Source: Filimonas zeae
GTDB lineage: Bacteria; Bacteroidota; Bacteroidia; Chitinophagales; Chitinophagaceae
Reading direction: 5' to 3'
Length of the DNA stretch: 64,000 nt
NCBI RefSeq assembly: GCF_014641615.1
Contig: NZ_BMIB01000003.1
Coordinates: 1,054,001-1,118,000 of the forward strand
Shown here: positions 33,955-43,644 of the stretch, in pieces
Numbering within the stretch: position 1 is the stretch's first letter
How the letters are laid out: every line of letters starts with the position of its first letter
Translations under genes and position numbers: made by a program
Notes under the pieces: model-generated
What the model saw: the letters and a program-made list of their open reading frames with translations, nothing else
Databases searched by the model: none
What the model was told of the DNA's origin: nothing

Positions 33955-35272
33955 AGGCATAACGGGCAAGAAGCCATACCGCACCACTATACAATACATT
34001 TTCTGCAAACAAACCGTAAAATACCCCCGCATACCCCCACTGTGCGGTAGCTGTATAAATAAGCGGAAGAAACAACAATACCTCCCGGGTGCCGGTAATG
34101 GCCGTAGCAGTTTTACGCTGGCCGGTAGCCTGCAATAACACAATACCGGTAGAGGCAAAGGGCATCAGCGGCAATACCAGCAACACCAGGCGAAAACACC
34201 ATAGCGGTGCCTGTTGCAGCGTAGCCTTATCCAGCAACAACAGCAACAGTTGCTGCGGCCACAGTAAACCCGGTATAGCAGTAATTACCATTAATACTAC
34301 CAGGCCGGTACAAAACACGCTTTTTGCCTTTTTTACCCGTGTATAATTACCTGCTCCGTAACTGGCCCCCAGCACAGGTTGCAATGCCTGCAACACGCCC
34401 ATAGCAGGTATAGCTGCAAACGAGAACAAACGGTATACTGCTGCAAAAAAAGTAAACTGCTGAATGTTAGCCGCGGTTAACATTACCAGCCTGAACAGTA
34501 CAAACTGCCGTAAAAGGCCATTCAGCTGCATAAGCAGGGCGGGCAGGCCGGTTAGTAATATCTCCTTCATAGCATGCCATTGCAAACGGATATTTGTAAT
34601 AGCAGCCGGATGCAAACGCAGGAACAAGCGCAATGTTAACAGCATGTATACACTCATGGAAATGACAGATGCTACAGCAGCGCCCCCCGTACCCATTCCC
34701 AGCCACTGTATCAGCAAAGGATGCAGCACCAGATTAAGCAACACGGTAACACCTGTAATAACCATTACCTTTTTAAACTGCCCGCCTGCGCGCAACAGGC
34801 CGGAAATGCATAACCCCATTACGGAAGGAAAACAACCGGCACAGCTGATTTTGTAAAACAGGGTTGCGTGCTGCAATACATCTGCCCTGCCGCCTGAACT
34901 ATACAACACCGGCTTTGCCGCAACGCACCCCAGCAATGCCAGGCAGGCTGCTGCAACAACGGCCATACACAGCAGCTGGTACAGTAATACACGCCCATAT
35001 ACCCCATGCTCTAACCGCCCCAGCTGACGGCTGTACAATAAAGCAGCACCGGATGATAACATACTGGTTACGGCGCTGTTTAACACCAGTAACGGCAACG
35101 CCAGGGTAACCCCTGCAAAAGCAGCCTGCCCCACCAGCCGCGAAACAAAAAAGGCATCCATTAAACCGTTAAGGGCTATAAGCAGCATACCGGCAATACC
35201 TGGTAAAGACAGCTTTACCAGCAGTGTACGCAGGTTACCCTGCAGCAGCAGGGCGGTGTTATGGTTACGCAT
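33911..35272 (-). CDS. MATE-family efflux transporter
   Basis: With the start MRNHNTALLLQGN (453 residues) the protein has 12 membrane segments in two MatE halves (LSLPGIAGMLLIALNGLMDAFFVSRLVGQAAFAGVTLALPLL at the front; LLTGLPALLMQLNGLL and ILGASYGAGNYTRVKKAK in the second half). It exports organic compounds using a proton or sodium gradient. Its start overlaps the preceding ABC permease gene by 8 bp, so it is the last gene of the peptide/TonB/ABC operon. A MATE exporter is also present in methanobactin loci (MbnM); here it may export the peptide-derived product, which is inference from context. Confidence 0.93.
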   Translation of the reverse strand: MRNHNTALLLQGNLRTLLVKLSLPGIAGMLLIALNGLMDAFFVSRLVGQAAFAGVTLALPLLVLNSAVTSMLSSGAALLYSRQLGRLEHGVYGRVLLYQLLCMAVVAAACLALLGCVAAKPVLYSSGGRADVLQHATLFYKISCAGCFPSVMGLCISGLLRAGGQFKKVMVITGVTVLLNLVLHPLLIQWLGMGTGGAAVASVISMSVYMLLTLRLFLRLHPAAITNIRLQWHAMKEILLTGLPALLMQLNGLLRQFVLFRLVMLTAANIQQFTFFAAVYRLFSFAAIPAMGVLQALQPVLGASYGAGNYTRVKKAKSVFCTGLVVLMVITAIPGLLWPQQLLLLLLDKATLQQAPLWCFRLVLLVLPLMPFASTGIVLLQATGQRKTATAITGTREVLLFLPLIYTATAQWGYAGVFYGLFAENVLYSGAVWLLARYAFTGALRKQQKYASA

Positions 35273-36689
35273 GTGTAAGCTTTTTTTCCTGCAACTGATA
35301 AAGGGCAACAACTACACAAGCGCCTGCCATCAGCAACATCTGCAGCAGGCGACCAGCCACCCAACCTGGTTGCACCTGCATTACCGGTGGTTCAAATACA
35401 GGTATACGGGCATAGTCTGCTGCGTTCATATACCGGTTTTGAAACAGGGCATTATTGGCAAACCAGAACACCTGCCGGTGAAAGGCTGCCACCTGTTGCT
35501 GAAAAGCCAGCCCCGCCTGCACATCGGTACCTGCCAAATGGTTCAACAACAAAAACGTATTGGCGGCCGGGCTTATAAACAGCAACCGTTCAGTACGCTG
35601 TGCCCTGTTGCGTATGGCCTGGTACCAGGCAGCAACCTGCTGTTGCGCCTCTCTATCGGTATTATATAAAAACGCAGAATACCCCTGAAAATAATAGAAG
35701 GCCGGCCGTGTACTATCAGCAGGTATAAGGTGCGGGTAATACTGGTAAAACTGATTCAGCGCCTGCTGCATGGCCGTACTGCTTTCTTCCATATTACGGC
35801 TGCGCATAAGCGTAGAGAGCGATAGTGAAGAAGCGCCCCTTAACTTACTTTGCGCCTGTATAGTTACAGGTACTACTACCACCAGCAGCACCCATACCCC
35901 CAGTGATAACATAGCATTAAGCGCCGAAGAACGGTTAAAGGAAACAATAAGCAACAGCAGCGCATGCCACAGCAAACAATAAACGCAAACAATAAACATC
36001 CACAACACAGCACTCATACCCAGCAACGGTATAGGTGCGGTTAAAAAGGCCGCCAGCGAAAGTATTGCCACTACCGCGCAAGCTAACAGCCATCTGAAGG
36101 AAAACTTAACAAGCACCACGCTACCAGGCGGGTAACGCCCCATCCGCAACAGTGGCAGTATACCAGCCTCTTTTTCAGCAGACAACACATCAAAACACAG
36201 GGCTATAATAAGCAATGGTAACAGATATACAAGTACAAAAGCCAGATCAAAATTACCGGCCTTCAGTTGAAAGGGATTGGCTATTTCGCCTTTAAGGGTT
36301 TGTATATACAGGCTTTGGGCATTGAGCAGGTAATAAGGAGCCGTTACATCCAGCTGCCCCAGCGCCAGCGAGGCCAGGGGCAACGGCTTACGTGCGGCAA
36401 GAAAATGGAAGCTAAACCGTACCAGTGAAGGAAGGGCAGCTGTTTCGTACCGGTACTTTCCGGCAGGCTGCAAGGTGTCTGCCTGCAGTGCAGCTACATG
36501 TGCCAACTGCGTTTGCCGTATAGAATCGGCCACGGCTTGCCGCCTGCTGTTTTCTCTGGCTATTTCCGCATGCCCATAGCTGATGCTATAGCCGCCAATA
36601 ACTATAAAAAACAACACACCCCATACCTGCAGGCGGTTTCTGCCAAACAAAATACATTCATGCATAAAAACGGCGAAGGTGCTGCGCAT
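35265..36689 (-). CDS. ABC-2 type permease, DUF3526 family (second of two)
   Basis: A 474-residue membrane protein with an N-terminal anchor (VLFFIVIGGYSISYG), a large extracytoplasmic loop (about 40-120), then five or more membrane segments (FVLVYLLPLLIIALCFDVL; FRWLLACAVVAILSLAAFL; LWMFIVCVYCLLWHALLLLIV; MLSLGVWVLLVVVVPVTI) and a C-terminal helix. The cytoplasmic signature DVLSAEKEAGILPLLRM is typical of DUF3526/NosY-like permeases. It is tandem to a similar permease with a 6-bp gap, as usual for this family, but no ATPase gene is present in the operon. Confidence 0.88.
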   Translation of the reverse strand: MRSTFAVFMHECILFGRNRLQVWGVLFFIVIGGYSISYGHAEIARENSRRQAVADSIRQTQLAHVAALQADTLQPAGKYRYETAALPSLVRFSFHFLAARKPLPLASLALGQLDVTAPYYLLNAQSLYIQTLKGEIANPFQLKAGNFDLAFVLVYLLPLLIIALCFDVLSAEKEAGILPLLRMGRYPPGSVVLVKFSFRWLLACAVVAILSLAAFLTAPIPLLGMSAVLWMFIVCVYCLLWHALLLLIVSFNRSSALNAMLSLGVWVLLVVVVPVTIQAQSKLRGASSLSLSTLMRSRNMEESSTAMQQALNQFYQYYPHLIPADSTRPAFYYFQGYSAFLYNTDREAQQQVAAWYQAIRNRAQRTERLLFISPAANTFLLLNHLAGTDVQAGLAFQQQVAAFHRQVFWFANNALFQNRYMNAADYARIPVFEPPVMQVQPGWVAGRLLQMLLMAGACVVVALYQLQEKKLTHA

Positions 36690-36695
36690 GCTACT

Positions 36696-38126
36696 TTACA
36701 ATTTTGTGTGATTGCCAGAGCTTACCACTCCCAGCAGAATGATAAACCAGATAAGGAAGGAACAAGCCCCTGTGGCATAAGGCCGGAGCGCAACGGCAAC
36801 CGACGGCGGTGTGTAACTAAAAGGCCTTACGTTGTTAAACACCGTTGCGCTGGCTTTATAATCCCAATCGCCCAATACAGAATGATCCTTCATATCGCCG
36901 TTCATCTGCTGTACAAAATATCTGCGGTAAGCTTCTGCCTGTTGCTGAAAATGCAGATGGCTGTAATAATCAGTTCCGCATAAAGCCATAGATAGCTGAT
37001 GCACCGCCAGATAAGGGTTAATGATGCCTGCCCATTGTGTAAACCGGTTCTGTAATGCCAGTGTGTGCTGCAAACGGGCAAAATGCACATCATATACCTT
37101 ACTGCTATACTCCTCTCCCGCCTGCATAACATACCCTTCAAAATTAAAAGGCAGTTTGCTGATGGTATCTACCCCGTACTGTTGCAACAGCTGCTTTCTC
37201 AATGCCAGTGCACGTGCATTCTGGGGGTTATGGCCATCAATGCCCTGGATAATATCGGCACGTATGGCAGCCGCAAACTCATATTTATCAGGCAGTGGGT
37301 ACAGGTTATTACCGGCGCTGGCCGCCCATTTGGGCAGCAGAATAGTACTTACCATCCATAGCAGCAACAGGCTTAATACAGCGGTTCTGCCATTGCCTGC
37401 ATGGGCAGATACCAGCAGAGACAAGGCAACACACAAAGCCAGATAACCTGTATATAACAGTACCAGCAGCAGCACCCTTGCCGCCATTGGCTGTGCAGTG
37501 GGTATAAACAAACAGGCCCCGGCCAGCAGCAGTATGCAGGGCAGCAATAACAGCAGTATTAATACCATGCGCCCGGCAAACTTGCCGGTAAACAGCAGTG
37601 TAAACGATACACCCTGGCTGTACAGCAGTTTAAGATTGCCCGATTCCCGCTCGGCCGTAAAGGCATTAAAGCAACTGAACACAATCATCAATGGAAACAA
37701 CCATTGCAGCAACAAAGCCATAGACAGCCCGCCAAACCGGGCGGTACCATCCTGTTCTTCCGAAGGCTTAAACGAAAACTCATTTTGTTTATGCGGCTCC
37801 AGATACACTACTTTACCGGTATAGGCATTCAACCCCTGATCAAACAAACTGAGCGCTGTAAGCGGCATTACTGCAAAATTGCCAAAGTGTGCGGCTATAT
37901 GCGGATGTTTGGGATGCTGCTGTAACCATTGCTGCCTGAACTGCTGTGCAGCCGCCTCCCGCTCCTGCGCTTCCTGCCGGTACTGTTGTATACCGGTTAG
38001 CGCGGCAGCCAGCAGCAACAGGCTAAGTACTATAGCAGCTGCGCGAAAAGTATTATCGCGCCACACCGTAATCATTTCTTTGTGCGCAAGGGCTTTGAGC
38101 GGATATAATTTTTGTAATGCCATCAT
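36696..38126 (-). CDS. ABC-2 type permease, DUF3526 family (first of two)
   Basis: A 476-residue relative of the next gene. Key parts: N-terminal KALAHKEMITVWRDNTF and a membrane anchor (AAAIVLSLLLLAAALTGI), a periplasmic loop with alpha-helical Gln-rich sequence, the signature CFNAFTAERESGNLKLLYSQG, several membrane segments (AGRMVLILLLLLPCILLLAGACLF; VLLLVLLYTGYLALCVALSLLV; TAVLSLLLLWMVSTILL) and a final helix (CSFLIWFIILLGVV). It overlaps the TonB receptor stop by 4 bp (ATGA type), indicating coupled translation. The pair should form the channel of an ABC transporter, with the energising ATPase encoded elsewhere. Confidence 0.88.
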   Translation of the reverse strand: MMALQKLYPLKALAHKEMITVWRDNTFRAAAIVLSLLLLAAALTGIQQYRQEAQEREAAAQQFRQQWLQQHPKHPHIAAHFGNFAVMPLTALSLFDQGLNAYTGKVVYLEPHKQNEFSFKPSEEQDGTARFGGLSMALLLQWLFPLMIVFSCFNAFTAERESGNLKLLYSQGVSFTLLFTGKFAGRMVLILLLLLPCILLLAGACLFIPTAQPMAARVLLLVLLYTGYLALCVALSLLVSAHAGNGRTAVLSLLLLWMVSTILLPKWAASAGNNLYPLPDKYEFAAAIRADIIQGIDGHNPQNARALALRKQLLQQYGVDTISKLPFNFEGYVMQAGEEYSSKVYDVHFARLQHTLALQNRFTQWAGIINPYLAVHQLSMALCGTDYYSHLHFQQQAEAYRRYFVQQMNGDMKDHSVLGDWDYKASATVFNNVRPFSYTPPSVAVALRPYATGACSFLIWFIILLGVVSSGNHTKL

Positions 38127-40321
38127 AGTCTTTTTTGTTCATCGGTAAGGCGGTTTTGTACGCCGTTTACTTTACCACCCAGCCGGTATACCGCAGTTAT
38201 AAAAACACGGCGGGTATCGGAAATAAAATGGTAGTTATAAAAAGAAAGATCGCTGACGGAATAGCCCTTAAAACGGTTGGTATGAAATGCATCTGAAAAG
38301 GACAATTTGAGATCGAACCGGTTTTTGAGAAAAGACTTTTTAATACCACCATCCAGCATACCGTAACTGCTGGTAAAGAATATACCGGTAAGCTCGCCAC
38401 TGCTGTATCTGCCATTCAGTTCCAGCACTATGCCTGCCGGCAGCGTAAACACCTGGTTTAGCCCCAGGGCCAGTGCTATTCTGCTTTTTTGCAGCGCACC
38501 ACGCTTCTGCATTACCGGGTAAGCTGTGTAACTGGGATTGGCCGTGGCAGTAAGGTTCCAGAAAGTTGCAACGCGCAGGGGGGCCAGCAAAAGCAAATCC
38601 CACCGGTTCTGGTGGCTGAAATTGGCGTTTTGGCGGGCTACGGTGCCAGTAACATTGTCTGTAACTACTGTTTGGGAAATAAAATGGTTAAGCCGGTTAT
38701 AACTGAGTGTTGCGGTGTATTTATTCATAAGCGTATACGACAAGGCAAACAACCAGGTTAGTTCTGGCCGTAGCGTGGGGTTGCCGGTATAGTAAGAATA
38801 TTTATCTGCATACCACCTTACCGGATTCAGCTCTGCATAGGAAGGCCGGTTAATGCGGCGACTGAGCGAAAATGACAGGGAATGCCGGTTATGGAATGGC
38901 TGCTCCACCGAAAAGGAAGGAAAGAGATTGGTATAATTACGCTCCGTGGTAATACCTGCGTGTATGGCCTGCCCCTTTGTATAAGTATGCTCCACACGTA
39001 CACCCATTGCAATAGCAGTTTTGCCAAATGAACGTTCTGCAGAAGCATAGGCTGCCGATATACGTTCGGTATACTGAAAATAGTCGCTAAGGCTTTCGGC
39101 AGGTGTATAAGCATGGTTCAGCAACGAATCGTACCGGAACTGATTGTCTATAGCAACTGCCGCGTGTTTTACCCCCGCCTTAAAGTGTGCAACCGGCATT
39201 GGCCAGTCTGCATCGGCCTTTACCGAACGTATTTTAATATAACTGGGTTGCCTGAACCGCAGCTCCTGATATACATCATCCGGCATGCCATTACTGTTGT
39301 AAGACTGATTGGCCAGAAAACCATCTGAATGGTTGCGGTAAGAAATATAATCAGCGTCAACACTTATTTTTTTGCCCGTTGTATCGTATTTGTAAGCATA
39401 GTTCAGGTTAAAGGCATTGTTGTAGTACGGCTCTATGGCTACACTTCTGTTTTCAATAGTTTGTATGGTTTTACCGCCGCTGCTCAGCAACGTTGTGGCG
39501 CCGGCATCTTTACTCCAGTCGTCCAGCGAACCGTTGTATAAAAACCCTAATTGGTGCTTATTACTGATATACCAGTCCGCCCCTGCCTTATAGGTATAAA
39601 ACCTGCTTAACCAGGGTTCCAGCGATAGCCGGCTTAGATATACCGTGTCCGTATCAGTTTCAAAGGAATTGCCAGCGCTGCGGGTATTAAACGTTTTGCG
39701 CTGGTTGTAGCCGAGTGTACCAAAGAAATTCATCTTTTGCAAACGCAGATTACCTGTTATCTGCTGGTTATGCAACAGGTAATGCCCTGCGCCCAGTGAA
39801 CTGCTCAGCTGAACAGCATACCCTGGCCGGTTACTTTTTTTAGTAATAATATTGATAACACCAGCATTGCCTGCCGCATCAAACTCTGCACCCGGCATGG
39901 TAATAATTTCAATACTGGCAATATTTTCAGCAGGCATGCCCTTTAATACGTTTGCCAGCTGCTGCGCGCTCATGTATGTCATTTTTCCATCCAGCAGTAC
40001 GTTTACACCTCCGGCACCCTTCAGCAGAATATGATCGTTCTGATCTACGCTTATGCCAGGTGCCCGTTGCAGCACATCAAACGCAGAGCTGCCTGCCGCA
40101 GCAGTGCTTTTATCTACGTTTAACACCAGTTTTCCTTTTTTAGCTTCCAGCAACCGCCGCCCGGCAGTAACCTTTACGCCCTGTAACGTATCGCCAGTCA
40201 TTTCCTGTGCCTGCACGGTGCTACAGGCTGCAACACCACCTGACAGTAGTATTGCAGCCGTATATACCGCCTGCGTAAAAGTTCTTTTGCAAACAAATCC
40301 AATGCACATAGTTGCTACCAT
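38123..40321 (-). CDS. TonB-dependent receptor, OMP_b-brl_3 type
   Basis: A 732-residue outer-membrane receptor with signal peptide (AAILLSGGVAACSTVQAQ), a plug (LVLNVDKSTAAAGSSAFDVLQRAPGI, GGVNVLLDGKMTYMSAQQLANVLKGM, IEIITMPGAEFDAAGNAGVINIITKK) and a barrel of the outer-membrane beta-barrel family 3 (FPSFSVEQPFHNRHSLSFSLSRRINRPSY, NPTLRPELTW). Unlike most relatives it has no carboxypeptidase-like N-domain. An ATG four codons downstream is an alternative start. Second TonB receptor of the operon, between the DUF4374 lipoprotein and the ABC permeases; it could return the exported compound or a degradation product. Confidence 0.9.
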   Translation of the reverse strand: MVATMCIGFVCKRTFTQAVYTAAILLSGGVAACSTVQAQEMTGDTLQGVKVTAGRRLLEAKKGKLVLNVDKSTAAAGSSAFDVLQRAPGISVDQNDHILLKGAGGVNVLLDGKMTYMSAQQLANVLKGMPAENIASIEIITMPGAEFDAAGNAGVINIITKKSNRPGYAVQLSSSLGAGHYLLHNQQITGNLRLQKMNFFGTLGYNQRKTFNTRSAGNSFETDTDTVYLSRLSLEPWLSRFYTYKAGADWYISNKHQLGFLYNGSLDDWSKDAGATTLLSSGGKTIQTIENRSVAIEPYYNNAFNLNYAYKYDTTGKKISVDADYISYRNHSDGFLANQSYNSNGMPDDVYQELRFRQPSYIKIRSVKADADWPMPVAHFKAGVKHAAVAIDNQFRYDSLLNHAYTPAESLSDYFQYTERISAAYASAERSFGKTAIAMGVRVEHTYTKGQAIHAGITTERNYTNLFPSFSVEQPFHNRHSLSFSLSRRINRPSYAELNPVRWYADKYSYYTGNPTLRPELTWLFALSYTLMNKYTATLSYNRLNHFISQTVVTDNVTGTVARQNANFSHQNRWDLLLLAPLRVATFWNLTATANPSYTAYPVMQKRGALQKSRIALALGLNQVFTLPAGIVLELNGRYSSGELTGIFFTSSYGMLDGGIKKSFLKNRFDLKLSFSDAFHTNRFKGYSVSDLSFYNYHFISDTRRVFITAVYRLGGKVNGVQNRLTDEQKRL

Positions 40322-40344
40322 TGTTTCAATAACCTTACAACAGA

Positions 40345-41529
40345 TTAATTCACTTTATCAAACCCGGTGCACATGCCTGCGCTCAGGGTTATTTTGCGGG
40401 CTACGCTGCCATCAGCCACGTTATAAGTATAAATGCTGTTTTCTTTATCGGACGATACCACAAAACTTACCGTAGCGGCATCAAACGCACGCATAATGGA
40501 AGTGGAAGAGCCATATATTTTTGGCAGACTGGCACTCAGATCGCCCAGTGAGGTTTTACCTGCCAGATCTATCCGGTAATAGCGGAAGTTGGGGCCTTTG
40601 GTTTCATAGGCATCTGTAGCATCTTCTATACGGGTGGTAAATGCCTGGTTGTTGAGGATATATAAACCGGAGCAATCTTTACCGGTAGCGGCTTTAAGAT
40701 TGAAAAAATAATCAGCATCGAAACTGGTGGCTCCTTTGCGTATACGAAGGATGCCGCTGGGAGCTGCACCCGACCCCTGCCCCTGTATGTACAAATCCCC
40801 GGCTGCATCGGTAGCAAAACCACTTACAGAAGAACCTGCCAGGAATATATTACTGGTGCGCGCATCTGCCAGCAGTTTTTCCGTTTTGCCGGCGGCCAGA
40901 TCAATTACGCCCACAAAAGCAGAATCTGCAAGGGGGTTAAAGCTGGCATTGAAATACTGTATGCCCAGAAACAGCTTGCCATCTCTCGCCTTCATACCCA
41001 GATAATACACAGAGGCAGCGCCAGGTTTGGCAAAAGCCGAGAGATTGATTTCGCCGGTGGTTTGCAGCGCAGTGGGGTTAAACTTTACAATTCTGGCCAG
41101 CCCGCCGCCTACAGAGGCATAGGCTTCTGTTTTGCTTACAAACTCCACCGAAGAAAAAGTGTTGGCCCCCGGCACCACCAGTTTACCGGCTACTACTGCT
41201 TTGCCCGTAGCATCGAAGGTGTATTTGGTAATAGTAGCAGGTGCACCAAAAGAAGTAAGGTATACTGCATCATCATATGTCCACTGCGAAGCAAAGTTGG
41301 GCGATTCAGCAGCATTGGCATTGCTGAGCTGGCTGATGTTAAGATTGGCCAGCCCCTGTACATAAGTGGTTTGGCTGGGGTAAGCCCCTGCTACATTGGA
41401 AACAGCATAATGTACTTCGCCGGTAACAGTGGAAGTGCTGTTGTTTTTGGAGCAGGAAGCCATGGCTACCGCTATCATCAGCGCCAGGGATACAGGATGT
41501 TTGCGAAAACGCATAAAAGAGTAATACAT
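40345..41529 (-). CDS. DUF4374-type surface lipoprotein (XusB-like)
   Basis: A 394-residue lipoprotein (signal ALMIAVAMASC, Cys about 26; an ATG five codons in is an alternative start). The sequence is a repetitive beta-propeller-like chain (TKYTFDATGKAVVAGKL, VEFVSKTEAYASVGGGLARIVKFN, GVIDLAAGKTEKLLADA, SGFATDAAGDLYIQGQG, YTYNVADGSVARKI). This matches the DUF4374 family, which includes XusB, the surface lipoprotein that helps a TonB receptor take up siderophore-bound iron in Bacteroides. It follows the first TonB receptor by 12 bp, the same receptor/lipoprotein order. It probably captures a metal complex at the surface. Confidence 0.8.
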   Translation of the reverse strand: MYYSFMRFRKHPVSLALMIAVAMASCSKNNSTSTVTGEVHYAVSNVAGAYPSQTTYVQGLANLNISQLSNANAAESPNFASQWTYDDAVYLTSFGAPATITKYTFDATGKAVVAGKLVVPGANTFSSVEFVSKTEAYASVGGGLARIVKFNPTALQTTGEINLSAFAKPGAASVYYLGMKARDGKLFLGIQYFNASFNPLADSAFVGVIDLAAGKTEKLLADARTSNIFLAGSSVSGFATDAAGDLYIQGQGSGAAPSGILRIRKGATSFDADYFFNLKAATGKDCSGLYILNNQAFTTRIEDATDAYETKGPNFRYYRIDLAGKTSLGDLSASLPKIYGSSTSIMRAFDAATVSFVVSSDKENSIYTYNVADGSVARKITLSAGMCTGFDKVN

Positions 41530-41541
41530 GATTGTATATGT

Positions 41542-43641
41542 TTATGGGATAAATACTTTTAGTTTCAGGTGAATAGAACGCCCCGGCTTTTGCACATTAA
41601 AATTGTCGTAAGCCCGGGCATTGGCCAGGTTTTGCATTTCGCAGCTGGCTGTATACCGGTTGTGCAACCACGTATAGCTAAGGCCTGCCTGCTGAATATA
41701 TTGACCAGGTATGGTTGCTTTTTGATCGGCCCGCCCGTCGTTAGCCCAATAGAGATAAAAACGATGTACGTAAGCGGCGTTATACCAGCAGGTAAGTGTA
41801 TTGCCCCGCCTGAACAAATGGGGCTGCGTATACTGCAGGCCTGCATTACCCATAAGCCACGGCATATTGGGTAGTTGCAGGTTATAATACCGGTCGTCAG
41901 TAGTACCGGAACTGCTGCCACGTGATTTATTAAGAATACGCTGCCAGGTGGCATTACCCGTAAACTGCAGCAATGGCCAGGGCTGCAGGGTACACTCCCC
42001 TTCTATTCCGGTAATCTGCGCCTGTAAAAGATTCTGGTATTTGGCAAAAAACTGTGAAGTTCTGAGATAGATAATATCCTGCAAACGGCGGTAAAAACCG
42101 GTTACTTCTGCCCGCACATGGCTACGGGTGTATTGGGCACTCAGGTTAAGGTTATGACTTTTTTCCGGCTGTAAACCGGGACTGGCTTTGGTTAACGCAT
42201 AATCGCCAAATACTTCCAGTTCATCCGGCAAACGCGTAGCATATTCATACGAAAACCTTGCGGCAAGCGAGGGGTTGAATACATGGCGAAAACTTTGCGC
42301 TGCCCCCCACTGCCCCATACGGTTAGATGCCGTTTGCAACACAGCATTTTCTACCGTAAAACCGGTGGCTGAATAGTAATACCATTTTATGGCAGTAAGC
42401 GAAGTCCACTTCCGCTGCGGGGTATGGCGTTCTGCCGATATACCGGTAACCAGCTTATGCATACGGGTAGGAGAAGTATAGAAATCCTGTCCATAGAACG
42501 CAGCCGCCACCGTATCTTCTCCCTTACGATGAAAACTGGTGCCGGTGACATTAAAACTGATACGGGTAAGTGTATCGGGCGTATAAGATAATAACAGGCG
42601 CGCCACGCTATTGATGGTGTGCAGTAGCAGGTTATTACGCGAGGAAGATATTTCGCCACCATAGCTGCGCCGGTTTACAACAGTGCCATCCCAGGCATAG
42701 GCATTGAAAGAAGTATCTATAAAATGCCCCCTGGTATACCCTGCCCCACCAAACAACTGCACATCTACCCCGGGAAGCACCTGGTATTTGTTGTATTTGA
42801 AAAAACTGTTCCATACCTGCTCTGCATAGGTAACTTTTCCGTACGGCTGTGTCATTACCACATTATGCTGTACCTGCTGCCCTATGCCGGAGGCATTAAG
42901 GGTAAGGCTTGCAAGGTCGGCCCATTTTTTACCGGTAATACCCAGTTCTACGGCGGTATAGTAATTGCTGAACCGGTCGTGAAAACGTTTTACTTTCTGC
43001 TGCACCGGGTTACCAAACTGGTTAGGCACTTCCGCTGTAATGCCATAATTATTCCTGCTGTAATTATAAAACGCAGTGGTGTTAACAAACACATTACGTG
43101 GCAAGCGGTAGCGGGCGTTAACCGTAACGCGCTGTGTATGAAAAGAGCTGAGCGCATAGGTTGCTTCCAGGTAATTGCTCAACTGCTGCCGCGTTACTAT
43201 ATTAATGGCGCCGCCCAATGCATCTGCCCCTAAATGCACGGGTACAACTCCTTTATAAATTTCCAGCCGGTCTATCGTATTTACCGGTAATGTATTAAGT
43301 GAGGCACCAGCCCCGAAATAAGAGGCAGGAATACCATCAATAAACAACTTTACCTGTTTGCCCGAAATGCCGTTAACAGCAAAATCGGCCCGGCTGCCCA
43401 GGCCACCATCCTGGCGGATACGTATGCCCGATGCCTGCCCCAGAATATCTATAGCACCGGAAGGGCGGCTATAGTATTTTTTTGCATCTACCACCGTAAC
43501 CTGCTGTACAGATTGCCGGAGCGCAGTGGCAGCGCCGGTATGCAATACACGCACTTCCGATAATTCATGCGTTTTCTCTGCCTCCTGCTGGCTTGTTGCA
43601 TACAGCGGTAATAACAATAATATAAGAATAAGCTTCCGCAA
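41542..43641 (-). CDS. TonB-dependent receptor (XusA/siderophore-type)
   Basis: A 699-residue outer-membrane receptor: signal peptide (MRKLILILLLLPLYATS), plug with VTVVDAKKYYSRPSGAIDILG, GSRADFAVNGISGKQVKLFIDGIP and IYKGVVPVHLGADALGGAINIVTR, then a long barrel ending in the aromatic strand IHLKLKVFIP. It lacks the carboxypeptidase-like N-domain of sugar-type receptors and resembles iron/siderophore receptors. It is followed by the DUF4374 lipoprotein, so receptor and surface protein probably work as a pair. Gaps of 3 and 12 bp place it firmly in the operon. Confidence 0.92.
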   Translation of the reverse strand: MRKLILILLLLPLYATSQQEAEKTHELSEVRVLHTGAATALRQSVQQVTVVDAKKYYSRPSGAIDILGQASGIRIRQDGGLGSRADFAVNGISGKQVKLFIDGIPASYFGAGASLNTLPVNTIDRLEIYKGVVPVHLGADALGGAINIVTRQQLSNYLEATYALSSFHTQRVTVNARYRLPRNVFVNTTAFYNYSRNNYGITAEVPNQFGNPVQQKVKRFHDRFSNYYTAVELGITGKKWADLASLTLNASGIGQQVQHNVVMTQPYGKVTYAEQVWNSFFKYNKYQVLPGVDVQLFGGAGYTRGHFIDTSFNAYAWDGTVVNRRSYGGEISSSRNNLLLHTINSVARLLLSYTPDTLTRISFNVTGTSFHRKGEDTVAAAFYGQDFYTSPTRMHKLVTGISAERHTPQRKWTSLTAIKWYYYSATGFTVENAVLQTASNRMGQWGAAQSFRHVFNPSLAARFSYEYATRLPDELEVFGDYALTKASPGLQPEKSHNLNLSAQYTRSHVRAEVTGFYRRLQDIIYLRTSQFFAKYQNLLQAQITGIEGECTLQPWPLLQFTGNATWQRILNKSRGSSSGTTDDRYYNLQLPNMPWLMGNAGLQYTQPHLFRRGNTLTCWYNAAYVHRFYLYWANDGRADQKATIPGQYIQQAGLSYTWLHNRYTASCEMQNLANARAYDNFNVQKPGRSIHLKLKVFIP

Positions 43642-43644
43642 TTA

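Noticed and set aside
42724-43233. Plus-strand frame of 169 codons opposite the TonB receptor
   Set aside because: Antisense to a clear receptor gene, with no family features.
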